DNA of 64,000 bases, from assembly GCA_038328575.1 (NCBI GenBank), contig JBBQMD010000002.1:1-64000 (forward strand), in the 5' to 3' direction. The stretch is from JACVCS01 sp038328575 (lineage in GTDB: Bacteria; Planctomycetota; Phycisphaerae; Phycisphaerales; UBA1924). Position numbers and translations under genes: made by a program. Shown one piece after another: positions 25,185 through 34,523 of this stretch (positions within the stretch are counted from its first letter, which is position 1; each line of letters begins with the position of its first letter). Below the pieces are notes generated by a model. It had not been told where the DNA came from. It saw only the letters and a list, made by a program, of their open reading frames with translations, and searched no databases.

Positions 25185-27620
25185 ATGTCGATGAATGCAA
25201 TGAAGGTCGCGGCGCTTGGGCTTTGTCTCTGTGCTGGCGGCGTGTGTGCGGTCGCTCAGGATGCCAAGCCCACGTCCGAGACGAAGCTCAGCTCGTTCTT
25301 CGGGTTTGAGCCGCTGCGGACGATCGTGGTGGATCGCGGGTGCGGGCCGATGATCGTCGCGGATGTCAATGGCGACGGGAAGAACGACATCGCGGTGGTG
25401 AACAACGCCAAGAGCCGGGTGGAGGTGTATATCACTCGCCAGGCGCCGAAGTCGCTGGAGGAGCTGCTGAAGGACTCGCGGACCAACCAGCTGCGCCCGA
25501 CGGCGTACTACGACCGCAAGGAAGTGCAACTCTCCGGGCGTGTCAGCGCTCTCCGGGCGTTTGATGTCGATGGCGACGGCAAGCTGGACTTGGTTTATGT
25601 CTCGACCAGCCCGGCCGAGGTCGGGATCATGAAGCAGCAGGCCGACGGCGGGTTCAAGCTGTTGCAGCGCCACCGGATCAAGGGGGTGCAGGCGGGACAG
25701 TCGATGCTGCGGATCGCGGACGTCATGGGCGACGCGGGGCCGGAGCTGATCACGTTTGCGGAAGAGAAGATCAATGTCTTTCCGTTGATGAAAGACGGCT
25801 CGCTGGGAGAGCCTCGCAAGCTGGGCTCGGGCGGGCAGATCGCGGGAATGTTGATCGAGGATTATGACGGCGACGGGCTGAAGGACATCATGGCCTTGGT
25901 GCCGGAAGACCCGATGCCGGTGCGGCTGTTCCGCCAGCAGCAGGACCCGCAGGCGCAGGGCAAGCGCGGGCTGTTGAACAGCGAGCTGCGGTTTGAGTCC
26001 CCCGCGGTGCGCGACGTGGACAACGCGCGGTTTGAAGGGCGGCCGGGCGCGAGCGTGGGAATCCTGGAGCGCGCGAGCCGTCGCGTGGTGTTTTATGATT
26101 TCAACGCCTCGCCGATCGACGCGGGCAAGGCGACTGAGGGGGCCATCAGCGAGCGCGAAGCGAACGCGGAGGTCCACGGCTTTGTTGATGGCGTGAGCAA
26201 GGAGCGTTCGGTCGCGGTGGCGGACATCGACTCGGACGGGATGCTGGACATCCTGGCGACGGACGCCAAGACCAACACGCTGAACATGTATCGCCAGCGC
26301 ACGGGCGTGGGCCCGGGGGACGCGGAGATGTTCAGCGCGTTCAAGGCGCCAAAGTTTGTCGCGGTCGCGGGTCCCGGGAAGTTTGACGATTCGCAGACCT
26401 CGACTGTGTTCGTGCTCTCTGAAGAGGAGAAGGCGGTCGGGATTTCGCGTTACGACGCGGCGAGCAAGAAGCTGACGTTCCCGACGCCGGTGGCGATCAA
26501 GACCGAGGGGGCGTCGCCGGCGGCGATCGGGTTTGTGGATCTGGATGGCGTGGGCACGCTGGCGGTGGTTGTCAAGAACAAGCGCGATCACACGCTCGAG
26601 CTGCACCAGCCAAGCATGATTGGCAAGGGCGAGGGGGGCACGGGCGATGGCATCTCGACGATCACGCTCACGGGCGTGAGCCGCTCGCCGCAGTCGATGC
26701 TCTCGGCGGACGTTGATCAGGATGGCTTTACTGATCTGCTTCTGTTCACATCGGGCGAGCCGATGATCATGGTGCGCGGCGGGGGCGAGAAGCCGGAGAA
26801 GGGCAAGCCGGTCACGCTGTTGACCAGCGAGAAGATGCCGCAGTTTGGGTTGGTGCAGGCGGCCGGGTCACAGAACTCGGCGCTGGTGGACTGGACCGGC
26901 AACGGCAAGAGCGAACTGGTGATCGCGGACAAGAACTTTGTGAGGGCGTGCGTCTATGACGCGAAGGCGGGCTGGAAGGTGGTCAACCAGATCACGGTGT
27001 CGGACCCGGGCACGGATCTGGTGGGCCTCACGGTGCTCAAGGGCAGCGATGGTAAGCCGATGCTGGTTGCCAGCGACAAGGGCAACGGGCGGCTGTTGTT
27101 CATGGACGCGACCGGGATCAAGCAGCGCGTGCGCATGATGGGCTTCTCGCCCGGGCAGATCTTTGCTGGCGCGTTCGCGGGTGATGGGCAGCAGGGGGTG
27201 CTGTGCCTGGCCGACGACGCGTTCGCGGTGGTGCGTCTTGCGGGCAAGAAGCTGAAGATGGAGGATTTTGCGGCGTACCGCTCGGACGCGACGGACCGCA
27301 GCGAGCACCAGCTCAGCGTCGGCGATGTGAACAGCGACGGGATGCTCGATGTCGTGGTCTGCGACGCGAAGGAGCAGTCGTGCGCCGTGCTGGCATTTAC
27401 GAGCACGCGGAAACTGTTGCTGGCGACGGAGACGAAGATCTTTGAGTCGCGGATGTTTTCTGGCGGGGATGCGCGTGAGTTTGAGCCGCGGGACGTGCTG
27501 ATCAACGATGCGACGGGCGATGGCAAGACCGACATCGTGTTCCTGATCCACGACCGGATCATGGTGTACCCGCAGATGACCGAGGCACCGCCGAAGAAGC
27601 AGGCGCAGGGCGACAAGTAA
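25185..27620 (+). CDS. Exported FG-GAP/VCBS repeat protein (beta-propeller)
   Basis: An 811-residue exported protein with a signal peptide (MKVAALGLCLCAGGVCAVAQ). About ten calcium-loop repeats are visible: DVNGDGKNDI, DVDGDGKLDL, DYDGDGLKDI, DIDSDGMLDI, DVDQDGFTDL, DVNSDGMLDV, DATGDGKTDI, plus degenerate copies (DVMGDAGPEL, DLDGVGTLAV, DWTGNGKSEL). Such repeats build integrin-alpha-like propellers that bind ligands or structure surface proteins. The three closely spaced ATGs (25185, 25191, 25200) leave the exact start open; AGGGG precedes the first. TATACT at 25135 might be its -10. A terminator follows. Confidence 0.85.
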   Translation: MSMNAMKVAALGLCLCAGGVCAVAQDAKPTSETKLSSFFGFEPLRTIVVDRGCGPMIVADVNGDGKNDIAVVNNAKSRVEVYITRQAPKSLEELLKDSRTNQLRPTAYYDRKEVQLSGRVSALRAFDVDGDGKLDLVYVSTSPAEVGIMKQQADGGFKLLQRHRIKGVQAGQSMLRIADVMGDAGPELITFAEEKINVFPLMKDGSLGEPRKLGSGGQIAGMLIEDYDGDGLKDIMALVPEDPMPVRLFRQQQDPQAQGKRGLLNSELRFESPAVRDVDNARFEGRPGASVGILERASRRVVFYDFNASPIDAGKATEGAISEREANAEVHGFVDGVSKERSVAVADIDSDGMLDILATDAKTNTLNMYRQRTGVGPGDAEMFSAFKAPKFVAVAGPGKFDDSQTSTVFVLSEEEKAVGISRYDAASKKLTFPTPVAIKTEGASPAAIGFVDLDGVGTLAVVVKNKRDHTLELHQPSMIGKGEGGTGDGISTITLTGVSRSPQSMLSADVDQDGFTDLLLFTSGEPMIMVRGGGEKPEKGKPVTLLTSEKMPQFGLVQAAGSQNSALVDWTGNGKSELVIADKNFVRACVYDAKAGWKVVNQITVSDPGTDLVGLTVLKGSDGKPMLVASDKGNGRLLFMDATGIKQRVRMMGFSPGQIFAGAFAGDGQQGVLCLADDAFAVVRLAGKKLKMEDFAAYRSDATDRSEHQLSVGDVNSDGMLDVVVCDAKEQSCAVLAFTSTRKLLLATETKIFESRMFSGGDAREFEPRDVLINDATGDGKTDIVFLIHDRIMVYPQMTEAPPKKQAQGDK

Positions 27621-27673
27621 AGCTCGGAGCGCGAGACACTTGAGTCACCTCGGATCGATCAAAGGATTGACTG

Positions 27674-27696
27674 CGCCGCGTCCAAGCGGCGTTTTT
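27674..27696 (+). terminator. Rho-independent terminator after the FG-GAP gene
   Basis: CGCCGC (27674-27679) and GCGGCG (27686-27691) form a 6-bp stem with a 6-base loop followed by TTTTT. It lies about 55 bp past the stop codon at 27620. Confidence 0.75.
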
Positions 27697-27794
27697 CTTT
27701 GGGCAGAAGGCGTTGCTTCAAGGGAGGTAATCCGCCCAATGCCAGCGCCTTCGACATCGCAGGCCGCGGGGCTATGGCTTGGGAATGAAGTCCC

Positions 27795-27800
27795 TACACT
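27795..27800 (+). promoter_or_regulatory. -10-like TACACT before tRNA-Val
   Basis: TACACT ends nine bases before the first base of the tRNA. The same hexamer precedes several leaderless-looking genes here, and its place ahead of an RNA gene supports a role in transcription rather than translation. Confidence 0.4.
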
Positions 27801-27809
27801 CACGTTTCC

Positions 27810-27883
27810 GGGCGGGTAGCTCAGCTGGCTAGAGCATTCGCTTTACATGCGAAGGGTCCAGGGTTCGAGTCCCTGCCTGCCCA
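27810..27883 (+). tRNA. tRNA-Val (anticodon TAC)
   Basis: A complete cloverleaf of 74 bases. Acceptor GGGCGGG/CCTGCCC has one G-U pair; the anticodon stem TTCGC/GCGAA encloses loop TTTACAT with TAC at 27844-27846; the T arm is CAGGG-TTCGAGT-CCCTG. The discriminator is A and the CCA end is not encoded. Confidence 0.95.
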
Positions 27884-27906
27884 TTGATTGCTGGTAATGA
27901 CTTCGC

Positions 27907-29355
27907 ATGAACGCATTTGATTTGATGTATTCGGTGGGGGCCGCGGCGTTGCTGCCGGTGTGGGCGCGAAAGTCGCGGGGTGGTTGGCGCGAGCGATTGG
28001 GGCACACGGGGCCTCTGGCGGCGCCGGAGATGGCACCGGGCGAGAACAATGCTGGCGGCGTTGAAGGTGAAGGCGACATAGCCGGCGGGGCGAGGCGACG
28101 GCTGTTGATCCATGGCGTGTCGGTGGGGGAGATCGCGGCGTTGCGACAGCTTGTGCCGCGGCTGCGGGGGGAGATGGATGTCGTGGTCGCGGCGACGACG
28201 GAAACGGGCATGGCGCGGGCGCGGGCGATGTTTGGACCTGGAGCGCCGAGTCCGGGGCTGGTGGTGAGGTACCCGCTAGACTTTTCCTGGTGCGTGCGAC
28301 GCTTTCTAGACAGCGTGCGGCCCGACGCGTTTGCGAGTGTTGAGCTTGAGGTGTGGCCGAACTTTGTCGCGGAGTGCGTGCGGCGCGGGATCCAGGTGGG
28401 CGTCATCAACGGGCGTTTGAGCGAGCGGTCGTTCAGGGGGTATCGGCGGATCAGGGCCGCGATCGCGCCGACGTTTGGACGCCTGACGTTCGCGGCGGTG
28501 CAGGACGAGGCGTACGCCCAGCGATTCCGGGCGATGGGCGTCGCGCATGAGCGCGTGATCGTGACCGGGTCGATGAAGTGGGACACAGCGGCGGAGGGGC
28601 TGATCGAGAACGCGCAGGCGATGGCGGGCGTGCGAGAGCATGCGGAGGATCTGGCGCGGGCGATGGGCATTGATCGCAAGAAGCCGCTGATCGTCGCGGG
28701 TTCGACGGCGGAGGGCGAGGAGAAGCTGCTGCACGAGTCTTGCCCGGTGGGGACGCAGCTCATGTGTGCGCCGCGCAAGCCGGAGCGGTATGAGGCGGCG
28801 GCGCGAGATCTGCCCATGTGCGTGCGACGATCCAGGACGCTCGCGAAACAGGATGAGTCGGCGGCGCCGACGGGTGGGCGGGTTCGCAACAGTGCGCGAG
28901 GGGGCGGCGGGCGGCTGTTCGGCGATCGCTTTTTGCTGGACTCGCTGGGCGAGCTGCGCAGCGCCTACGCGCTGGCGGACGTGGTGGTGATCGGCCGGTC
29001 GTTTACGCCCTTGGGTGGGAGCGACCCGCTGGAGTCGATCGGGCTGGGCAAGGCGACGCTGATCGGGCCGGAGTTTGCGAACTTCTCGACGATCGTGTCG
29101 CTGCTGGTCAAGGCTGGCGCGATCAAGGTGGTCCACGCGGGTCAACTTCGGACCGAGCTTGAGCGATTGCTGCACGACCCTGCGGCCCGCGAGCGAATGG
29201 CCAAGGCGGGTGCGGAGTGCATCCGGCAGAGCGCCGGGGCGACGCAGCGCCACGTCTTGCTGCTTCGGAAACTCGTTGGGAAACCGGCCGGTCTGATCTC
29301 GCCCGAGGGCGGACGAGCGGCGCGTAAAGATCCTGGTGATCTCCGAGCCGGTTGA
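27907..29355 (+). CDS. waaA: 3-deoxy-D-manno-octulosonic acid (Kdo) transferase
   Basis: A 482-residue GT-B glycosyltransferase of the WaaA/KdtA family, which adds Kdo from CMP-Kdo to the lipid A precursor at the inner membrane. Hallmarks are an N-terminal hydrophobic segment with DLMYSVGAAALLPVW, IHGVSVGEIAALRQL, AATTETGMARA, SVELEVWPNFVAECVRRGI, NGRLSERSFRGYRR, and in the second lobe VAGSTAEGEEKLL and IGRSFTPLGGSDPLESIGLGK. Two Gly-rich insertions (around residues 40-60 and 315-340) are absent from typical WaaA. Its presence indicates a Kdo-containing LPS. It is flanked by tRNA-Val and tRNA-Lys. Confidence 0.88.
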   Translation: MNAFDLMYSVGAAALLPVWARKSRGGWRERLGHTGPLAAPEMAPGENNAGGVEGEGDIAGGARRRLLIHGVSVGEIAALRQLVPRLRGEMDVVVAATTETGMARARAMFGPGAPSPGLVVRYPLDFSWCVRRFLDSVRPDAFASVELEVWPNFVAECVRRGIQVGVINGRLSERSFRGYRRIRAAIAPTFGRLTFAAVQDEAYAQRFRAMGVAHERVIVTGSMKWDTAAEGLIENAQAMAGVREHAEDLARAMGIDRKKPLIVAGSTAEGEEKLLHESCPVGTQLMCAPRKPERYEAAARDLPMCVRRSRTLAKQDESAAPTGGRVRNSARGGGGRLFGDRFLLDSLGELRSAYALADVVVIGRSFTPLGGSDPLESIGLGKATLIGPEFANFSTIVSLLVKAGAIKVVHAGQLRTELERLLHDPAARERMAKAGAECIRQSAGATQRHVLLLRKLVGKPAGLISPEGGRAARKDPGDLRAG

Positions 29356-29483
29356 GCGAGTTTGATTGACCAGAAGCGGTCTGGCGAGCGGGACCGATCT
29401 ATGATGCGGCGTGAGGCGTCCGACGAACCCCCGTGCGCGCAGCGGCTGTGCCAGCGGGGGTCATCGTGCGCATCGCAGTTTCT

Positions 29484-29556
29484 GAGGGCGTAGCTCAGTT
29501 GGTAGAGCAGCGGCCTTTTAAGCCGTAGGTCCAGGGTTCGAGCCCCTGCGCCCTCA
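29484..29556 (+). tRNA. tRNA-Lys (anticodon TTT)
   Basis: A complete 73-base cloverleaf. Acceptor GAGGGCG/CGCCCTC pairs perfectly; the anticodon loop CTTTTAA carries TTT; the T arm is CAGGG-TTCGAGC-CCCTG. The discriminator is A and no CCA is encoded. Confidence 0.95.
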
Positions 29557-29602
29557 TTTGCGGATCTGAACGTCGGGGCGAGTGCCACCCTTGTGAGGCA
29601 GG

Positions 29603-32600
29603 ATGCAGAAGCTGGTCATTCATGCGGTCTGGTGCGACGCGGCTCTCCACCTGTGGGCCGAGCGGCTCTTTAAACCCGGTGAGGTGGAGCGCGAGCCCGG
29701 CTTGCGCGCACCGGCCGCGAGCGCCGACTTTGCGGCTGGTCTCGCGCGGCACGCGCTGGCGGCCGAGGGTGAAGAGATTCTCGGTGTGCTGCACGAGCAC
29801 GGCGTTGACGGCGCCCTGACACAGTCGGCGAAGATTCAGATCGCACTGCCGGCGGCGGTGCTGCTGGATGCTGAGGGCCGGGCGATCTCGTCGGCGCTGG
29901 CCAGCCCACGCGCGGCGCACGCGGTCGGGCACTCGCAGGGCGATGAGGCCGGCGTCGTGTCGCTGGTGACGTTTGAGGTGCCGACCCTGCGCATCGCGCC
30001 CGCGGGCGCGATGAACTTCTTGAGCGCGATCGATCGCGCGAGCGACCCGGGCGAGGCGGGCGGGAGCGCTGGCGCAGATGACGAGTCGGAGTTGACCACT
30101 GGCGAGGGCGCGGCGCGGACCGAGACGGGTGAAGCGGTTGCTGGCGTCGTTGGCGGGAGCGGGGGGGGCGGGGTTGGCGTTGCGACCGAGACGCTGCTGG
30201 TCGGGGAAGACTGCGAGTACTTCGTGCTTTTGGCCCGGTATGTGCGCTGGTTGCTGGCGCAGCAGCGAGTGGTGCCGATGGCGTTACAGGAGGGCACGGG
30301 GCTGCTGCGCGGGCTTTGGCAGGTGTGGCCGGCGGACGACGCGTCGGCGGCGCGGTTGCGCGTGCTGATCGAGATCATGCCGCCCTCGGCGCGGGCGGGA
30401 GTTGACGCGCTGGGGAGTCTGGCGTGGCCGGTGGTAGAAGACTTTTTGATGCGGGTTGCGGACGCGGCGTGCCGGGCGGCGCTGACCTCGCAGACGATGG
30501 AGGAGACGATCGAGGGGCGCGACGAGGGCGCCGATTCGCACGTCGCGTGGTTGACGGGGCTGCTTGCGGATCAGCCGCAGCTTCGCTGCTCGGCGGACAA
30601 GCGACCGGACCTGCTGCGCAAGGTTCGCGGGTGGGTCGGCTCGCTGCAGGAGCGCGGGCCGTCGAGCCAGTGGCGGTTGTGCTTCCGGCTTGAGGAGCCG
30701 ATCGACCTGTCTGGTCTGCACGATCTGGAAACGCCTGGGCCGGGGCTGGTGTGGCAGCTCACGCTGGCGTTGCAGTCGCTGGATGATCCGTCGCTCACGA
30801 TCGACGCGCAGGAGATCTGGCTGTTGCCCAGCGATAGCGCGATGGTGGACACGCACCGGATTGATAAGCCGCAGGAGTTATTGCTTTCGGAGCTGGCGCG
30901 AGCGGCGCGATTGTTCAAGCCGCTGGAGACGGCGCTGGGCCAGAGCGAGCCGACAACGCTGAGCCTGACGACGAACCAGGCGTATGAGTTTCTTCGCGAG
31001 GTGAAGCCACTGCTGGTGGAGCAGGGCTATGGGGTGCATGCGCCGCACTGGTGGGAATCGCCCCAGTCTCGCCTGGGCGTGCGGCTGAGGATTGATTCTG
31101 ATGCGCACTCGCTGGCGGGCGCGTCGCCGGCGGCGGCGGTGTCGCGCGTCGGGCTAGGCACGCTGGTGAACTACCACTGGCAGGTGTCGCTGGGGGACAC
31201 ATCGCTCTCGCTGCCAGAGTTTGAGAAGCTGGCGTCGATGCGCTCGCCCTTGGTGATGATCGGCGGGCGCTGGGTGGAGATCAGGGCGGAGGACATCCAG
31301 TCGGCGGTGAAGTTCATCCGGGAGAATCCCGGTGGCGAGATGGAGCTGGGCAAGGCGATTCGGCTGGCGTACGCCGCGGACACGAAGCAGACGGGGTTGC
31401 CCGTGCTGGGGATGGACGTGACGGGGTGGGCGGCGGCGATCTTCGGAGATCCGTCGCAGAATCAGCAGTTGCCGATGCTCACGGCGCCGGAGGGGTTTGT
31501 CGGCTCGCTGCGCCCGTATCAGCTGAAGGGCCTGTCGTGGCTGAGCTTTCTGGACCGATTCGGGCTGGGAACGTGTCTGGCGGATGACATGGGCCTCGGA
31601 AAGACAATCCAGTTCCTGGCGATGCTGCTGCACGAGCGCGACACGTTAGCGGAGCTGGCCCGGACCGGCGGGACCGACAGCGGCGCGGGCATCCCCGGGC
31701 CGACGCTGTTGATCGTGCCGATGAGCGTGGTGGGCAACTGGCTGCGCGAGTCGGGGCGCTTTGCGCCGCAGCTTCGGGTGATGGTGCATCACGGGCTGGA
31801 GCGCGCCAAGGGCGAGGTGCTGCTGGGCAAGGCGCTGAAGAACGACCTGGTGATCACGACGTACGCGCTGGCGTATCGCGATCGCGAGCACCTGGATCCG
31901 ATCCCGTGGCGGCGGATCGCGCTGGACGAGGCGCAGAACATCAAGAACCCGCAGGCCAAGCAGACGCAGGCGATCCGCTCGCTGGATGCACCGCGGCGCG
32001 TGGCGCTGACGGGCACGCCGATCGAGAACCGGTTGAGCGAGCTGTGGTCGATCATGGACTTTCTGAACCCCGGCCTGCTGGGGACGCTCCACGAGTTCCG
32101 CACGCGCTTCGCGGTGCCGATCGAGCGGTATCGCGACTCGGTGAAGGCCAAGCGGCTGCGCGCGATCGTCCAACCGTTTGTGCTCCGGCGATTGAAGACC
32201 GATCCGGCGGTGATCGCGGATCTTCCGGAGAAGGTCGAGACGAAGGACTTCTGCTACCTCACGCCGGAGCAGGCGTCGCTGTACGAAGCGACCGTCAAGA
32301 CCATGCTGGCGACCGCAGAGAGCAGCGAGGGAATTCAGCGGCGCGGCGTGATTCTCGCCGGCCTGGTCAAGCTCAAGCAGATCTGCAACCACCCGCACCT
32401 GTTCCTCAAGGGCAAGAGCGTCGACGAGCCGGTGGCGGACGCCGTCATCGCGCCGGCGCGATCCGGCAAGTGTGCGCGACTGGTCGAGATGCTCGACGAG
32501 GTGGTCTCCAGCGGAGGTCAGGCACTGGTCTTCACGCAGTTTCGCCAGATGGGCATCTTGCTGGCCAACATGCTCCGGCATGAGCTGGATCGCGACGTCC

Positions 32601-33133
32601 TGCTACTGCACGGCGGCACGACGGCGGCGCAGCGCGACCAGATCGTCGCCAGCTTCCAGAAGGGCGACGCCAAGCACCCGATCCTCGTGCTCTCGCTCAA
32701 GGCCGGTGGCGTTGGCTTGAATCTCACGGCCGCGAATCACGTGTTTCACTTTGATCGCTGGTGGAACCCGGCGGTGGAGAGCCAGGCGACGGACCGGGCG
32801 TATCGCATCGGGCAGACGCGCACGGTGCAGGTGCACAAGTTTGTAGTCGCTGGCACGCTGGAGGAACGCATCGACCAAATGATCGAGCAGAAACAGGACC
32901 TGGCGGCGAATGTGATCGGCTCGGGCGAGACGTGGCTCACCGAGTTGTCGCTGAACCAGCTTCGCGATGTGCTCACGCTCCGGGCTGATGCGGTGGAGCA
33001 GGACGAGTATGAGCCGATCAGCGTTACGGTGTCCGCGGCGAACAGCGGGATGAGCGCGGCGGACTTGTCGGCGGCGGCGGCTGAACTCGCGGTCGAGGCC
33101 GCGGCCATGAGCGATGAGGAGGGCTTGGCGTGA
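29603..33133 (+). CDS. SNF2-family helicase/ATPase
   Basis: A 1176-residue bacterial SNF2 protein. The first ~600 residues are a family-specific N-terminal region (DUF3670-like). The motor follows: LRPYQLKGLSWLSFL, DDMGLGKTIQ (P-loop, ~662-670), LLIVPMSVVGNW, LDEAQNIKNP (DExx box, ~773), ALTGTPIENRLSELWSIMDF, then the second lobe with ALVFTQFRQMG, LSLKAGGVGLNLTAANHVFH and QATDRAYRIGQTR. Such enzymes translocate on duplex DNA and remodel protein-DNA complexes; the bacterial target is unknown. GAGG lies before the ATG. The stop overlaps the GTG of the SWIM gene by four bases. Confidence 0.92.
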   Translation: MQKLVIHAVWCDAALHLWAERLFKPGEVEREPGLRAPAASADFAAGLARHALAAEGEEILGVLHEHGVDGALTQSAKIQIALPAAVLLDAEGRAISSALASPRAAHAVGHSQGDEAGVVSLVTFEVPTLRIAPAGAMNFLSAIDRASDPGEAGGSAGADDESELTTGEGAARTETGEAVAGVVGGSGGGGVGVATETLLVGEDCEYFVLLARYVRWLLAQQRVVPMALQEGTGLLRGLWQVWPADDASAARLRVLIEIMPPSARAGVDALGSLAWPVVEDFLMRVADAACRAALTSQTMEETIEGRDEGADSHVAWLTGLLADQPQLRCSADKRPDLLRKVRGWVGSLQERGPSSQWRLCFRLEEPIDLSGLHDLETPGPGLVWQLTLALQSLDDPSLTIDAQEIWLLPSDSAMVDTHRIDKPQELLLSELARAARLFKPLETALGQSEPTTLSLTTNQAYEFLREVKPLLVEQGYGVHAPHWWESPQSRLGVRLRIDSDAHSLAGASPAAAVSRVGLGTLVNYHWQVSLGDTSLSLPEFEKLASMRSPLVMIGGRWVEIRAEDIQSAVKFIRENPGGEMELGKAIRLAYAADTKQTGLPVLGMDVTGWAAAIFGDPSQNQQLPMLTAPEGFVGSLRPYQLKGLSWLSFLDRFGLGTCLADDMGLGKTIQFLAMLLHERDTLAELARTGGTDSGAGIPGPTLLIVPMSVVGNWLRESGRFAPQLRVMVHHGLERAKGEVLLGKALKNDLVITTYALAYRDREHLDPIPWRRIALDEAQNIKNPQAKQTQAIRSLDAPRRVALTGTPIENRLSELWSIMDFLNPGLLGTLHEFRTRFAVPIERYRDSVKAKRLRAIVQPFVLRRLKTDPAVIADLPEKVETKDFCYLTPEQASLYEATVKTMLATAESSEGIQRRGVILAGLVKLKQICNHPHLFLKGKSVDEPVADAVIAPARSGKCARLVEMLDEVVSSGGQALVFTQFRQMGILLANMLRHELDRDVLLLHGGTTAAQRDQIVASFQKGDAKHPILVLSLKAGGVGLNLTAANHVFHFDRWWNPAVESQATDRAYRIGQTRTVQVHKFVVAGTLEERIDQMIEQKQDLAANVIGSGETWLTELSLNQLRDVLTLRADAVEQDEYEPISVTVSAANSGMSAADLSAAAAELAVEAAAMSDEEGLA

Positions 33134-34359
33134 GCACGTTGCCGAACATCACGCGTCCCGGCGAAGAGCCTGATGAGCCGACGGAAGTGATCGCGCCGGA
33201 GGCCGCTGGCGAGCCGGGGGATCAGGGCAGCGCGGTCAGTGCGGTGGGTGGCGTGGCGGGTGGCGTGGCGGAGGGTGCGGTGGGGGGTGCGGTTGTCGCA
33301 AGTGCGCCGGGGACGAGCGGCGCGGTGACGCGGTTTGTGCCGCGGGCGCCGCAGCCGACGCTGAACCCGCGCAAGGTGCGGGGCGGGGTGAAGATATCGA
33401 GCAAGGTGGGGCCGGTCTCGCCAAGCTGGGCGGCCCAGCGGTGGCTGCGCTTGCCTGAGGAGATGGCACCGAACGACGCGCTGGCGGAGGGCATTGCGTA
33501 CGCGCGGGCGGGGCAGACCAAGAGTCTGGCGCTGCCGCAGGCGCCGGCGCCGGGCGCGCCGACGGCGCCGGTGAACGCGGGGCATATCTCTGCGAAGGTG
33601 CAGGGGCGCCTGCCGACGCCTTACAGCGTGGACATTCGCCTGCCGGTGTTCAACTTCGAGCAGTGGGAAAAGGTCATCGAGACGATGGTGAGCGAGGCGA
33701 AGCACGTCGCGGGTTTGCTGGCGGGCGAGGTGCCGCCAGCGATCGAGGACGTGTTTCGGCCGTCGGGCCTGCGGCTGTTTCCGCAGGATCTGAGCGAGAT
33801 CACGTTTGAGTGCAACTGCGTGCGGATGAACGCGCTGGCGCTGGCGGCGCAGCAGGTGATCCCCGGGGCGGTGGCGCGCCCGCCGAGGCCCGAGCCAGCG
33901 GCGCAGGTTGGACCCTTCTGCAAGCACGTGTGCTGCGTGATGGCGATCGTCGCGGAGCGGCTGGGGCAGGACCCGTTCCTGATCTTTGCGCTGCGTGGGT
34001 TGTGGAAGGAAGATCTGCTGGAGCGGCTGCGCCAGAAGCGTGCGATCGCGCAATCGAAAGCGATGACGGCGCCGGGGGGCGCGGATCGACACATTGCGAC
34101 GCTGACGCCACGGATCCCGGGCGTGACAGATTGCGTGCAGCCGCCGCTGTCGGCGTGTTTGGATTCGTTCTGGAGCGCGCCGGCGAGTGCTGAGGAGCTT
34201 GACCTGTCGATCACGCCGGCGCCGGTGACGCATCCGCTGCTGCGGCGGCTGGGGCCGAGCCCGTTTACGACCGCGAAGTTTCCGCTGGTGGGGTTGCTGG
34301 CGACGTGTTACGACGTGATCAGCGAGAGTGTGACGCCGCCGCCGACGCGAGAGGGTTGA
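33130..34359 (+). CDS. SWIM zinc-finger protein partnered with SNF2 helicase
   Basis: A 409-residue protein. The first ~110 residues are a Gly/Ala/Pro-rich, probably disordered segment. A SWIM zinc finger is clear: C228-x-C230 in FECNC and C264-x-H266 in FCKHVCCVMAIVAERLGQDP, spaced by a loop. The context LRLFPQDLSEITFECNC is the usual approach to SWIM fingers that occur beside bacterial SNF2 ATPases. The finger is thought to bind DNA or protein. The GTG start overlaps the helicase stop as GTGA, so the two proteins are translationally coupled and probably work together. Confidence 0.85.
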   Translation: MSTLPNITRPGEEPDEPTEVIAPEAAGEPGDQGSAVSAVGGVAGGVAEGAVGGAVVASAPGTSGAVTRFVPRAPQPTLNPRKVRGGVKISSKVGPVSPSWAAQRWLRLPEEMAPNDALAEGIAYARAGQTKSLALPQAPAPGAPTAPVNAGHISAKVQGRLPTPYSVDIRLPVFNFEQWEKVIETMVSEAKHVAGLLAGEVPPAIEDVFRPSGLRLFPQDLSEITFECNCVRMNALALAAQQVIPGAVARPPRPEPAAQVGPFCKHVCCVMAIVAERLGQDPFLIFALRGLWKEDLLERLRQKRAIAQSKAMTAPGGADRHIATLTPRIPGVTDCVQPPLSACLDSFWSAPASAEELDLSITPAPVTHPLLRRLGPSPFTTAKFPLVGLLATCYDVISESVTPPPTREG

Positions 34360-34511
34360 GTGGGAAAGTCGCGAGTCGCGAGTTGCAAGTTACCAGTGGG
34401 GGAGGGGTTTGGGTAGAGGCGGGGGATGGCGGGGTGGCGGGGGAGGCGGGGGTGGGGTGAAGAGCGCGTGGGTGGTTCGCGAGTTTTGTTGCGGGCGCGG
34501 CGTGCTGGGTG

Positions 34512-34517
34512 CATAGT
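34512..34517 (+). promoter_or_regulatory. Leaderless -10-like CATAGT before the dockerin-like gene
   Basis: CATAGT ends six bases before ATG 34524, which has no Shine-Dalgarno. The match to TATAAT is 4 of 6, and the first base departs from the TANNNT pattern seen elsewhere. Confidence 0.3.
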
Positions 34518-34523
34518 CAATGG

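Noticed and set aside
29423..29458. CCCCCG...CGGGGG hairpin before tRNA-Lys as a terminator of waaA
   Set aside because: The stem is followed by GTCATCG rather than a T-run, and its loop is long. I could not support a call.
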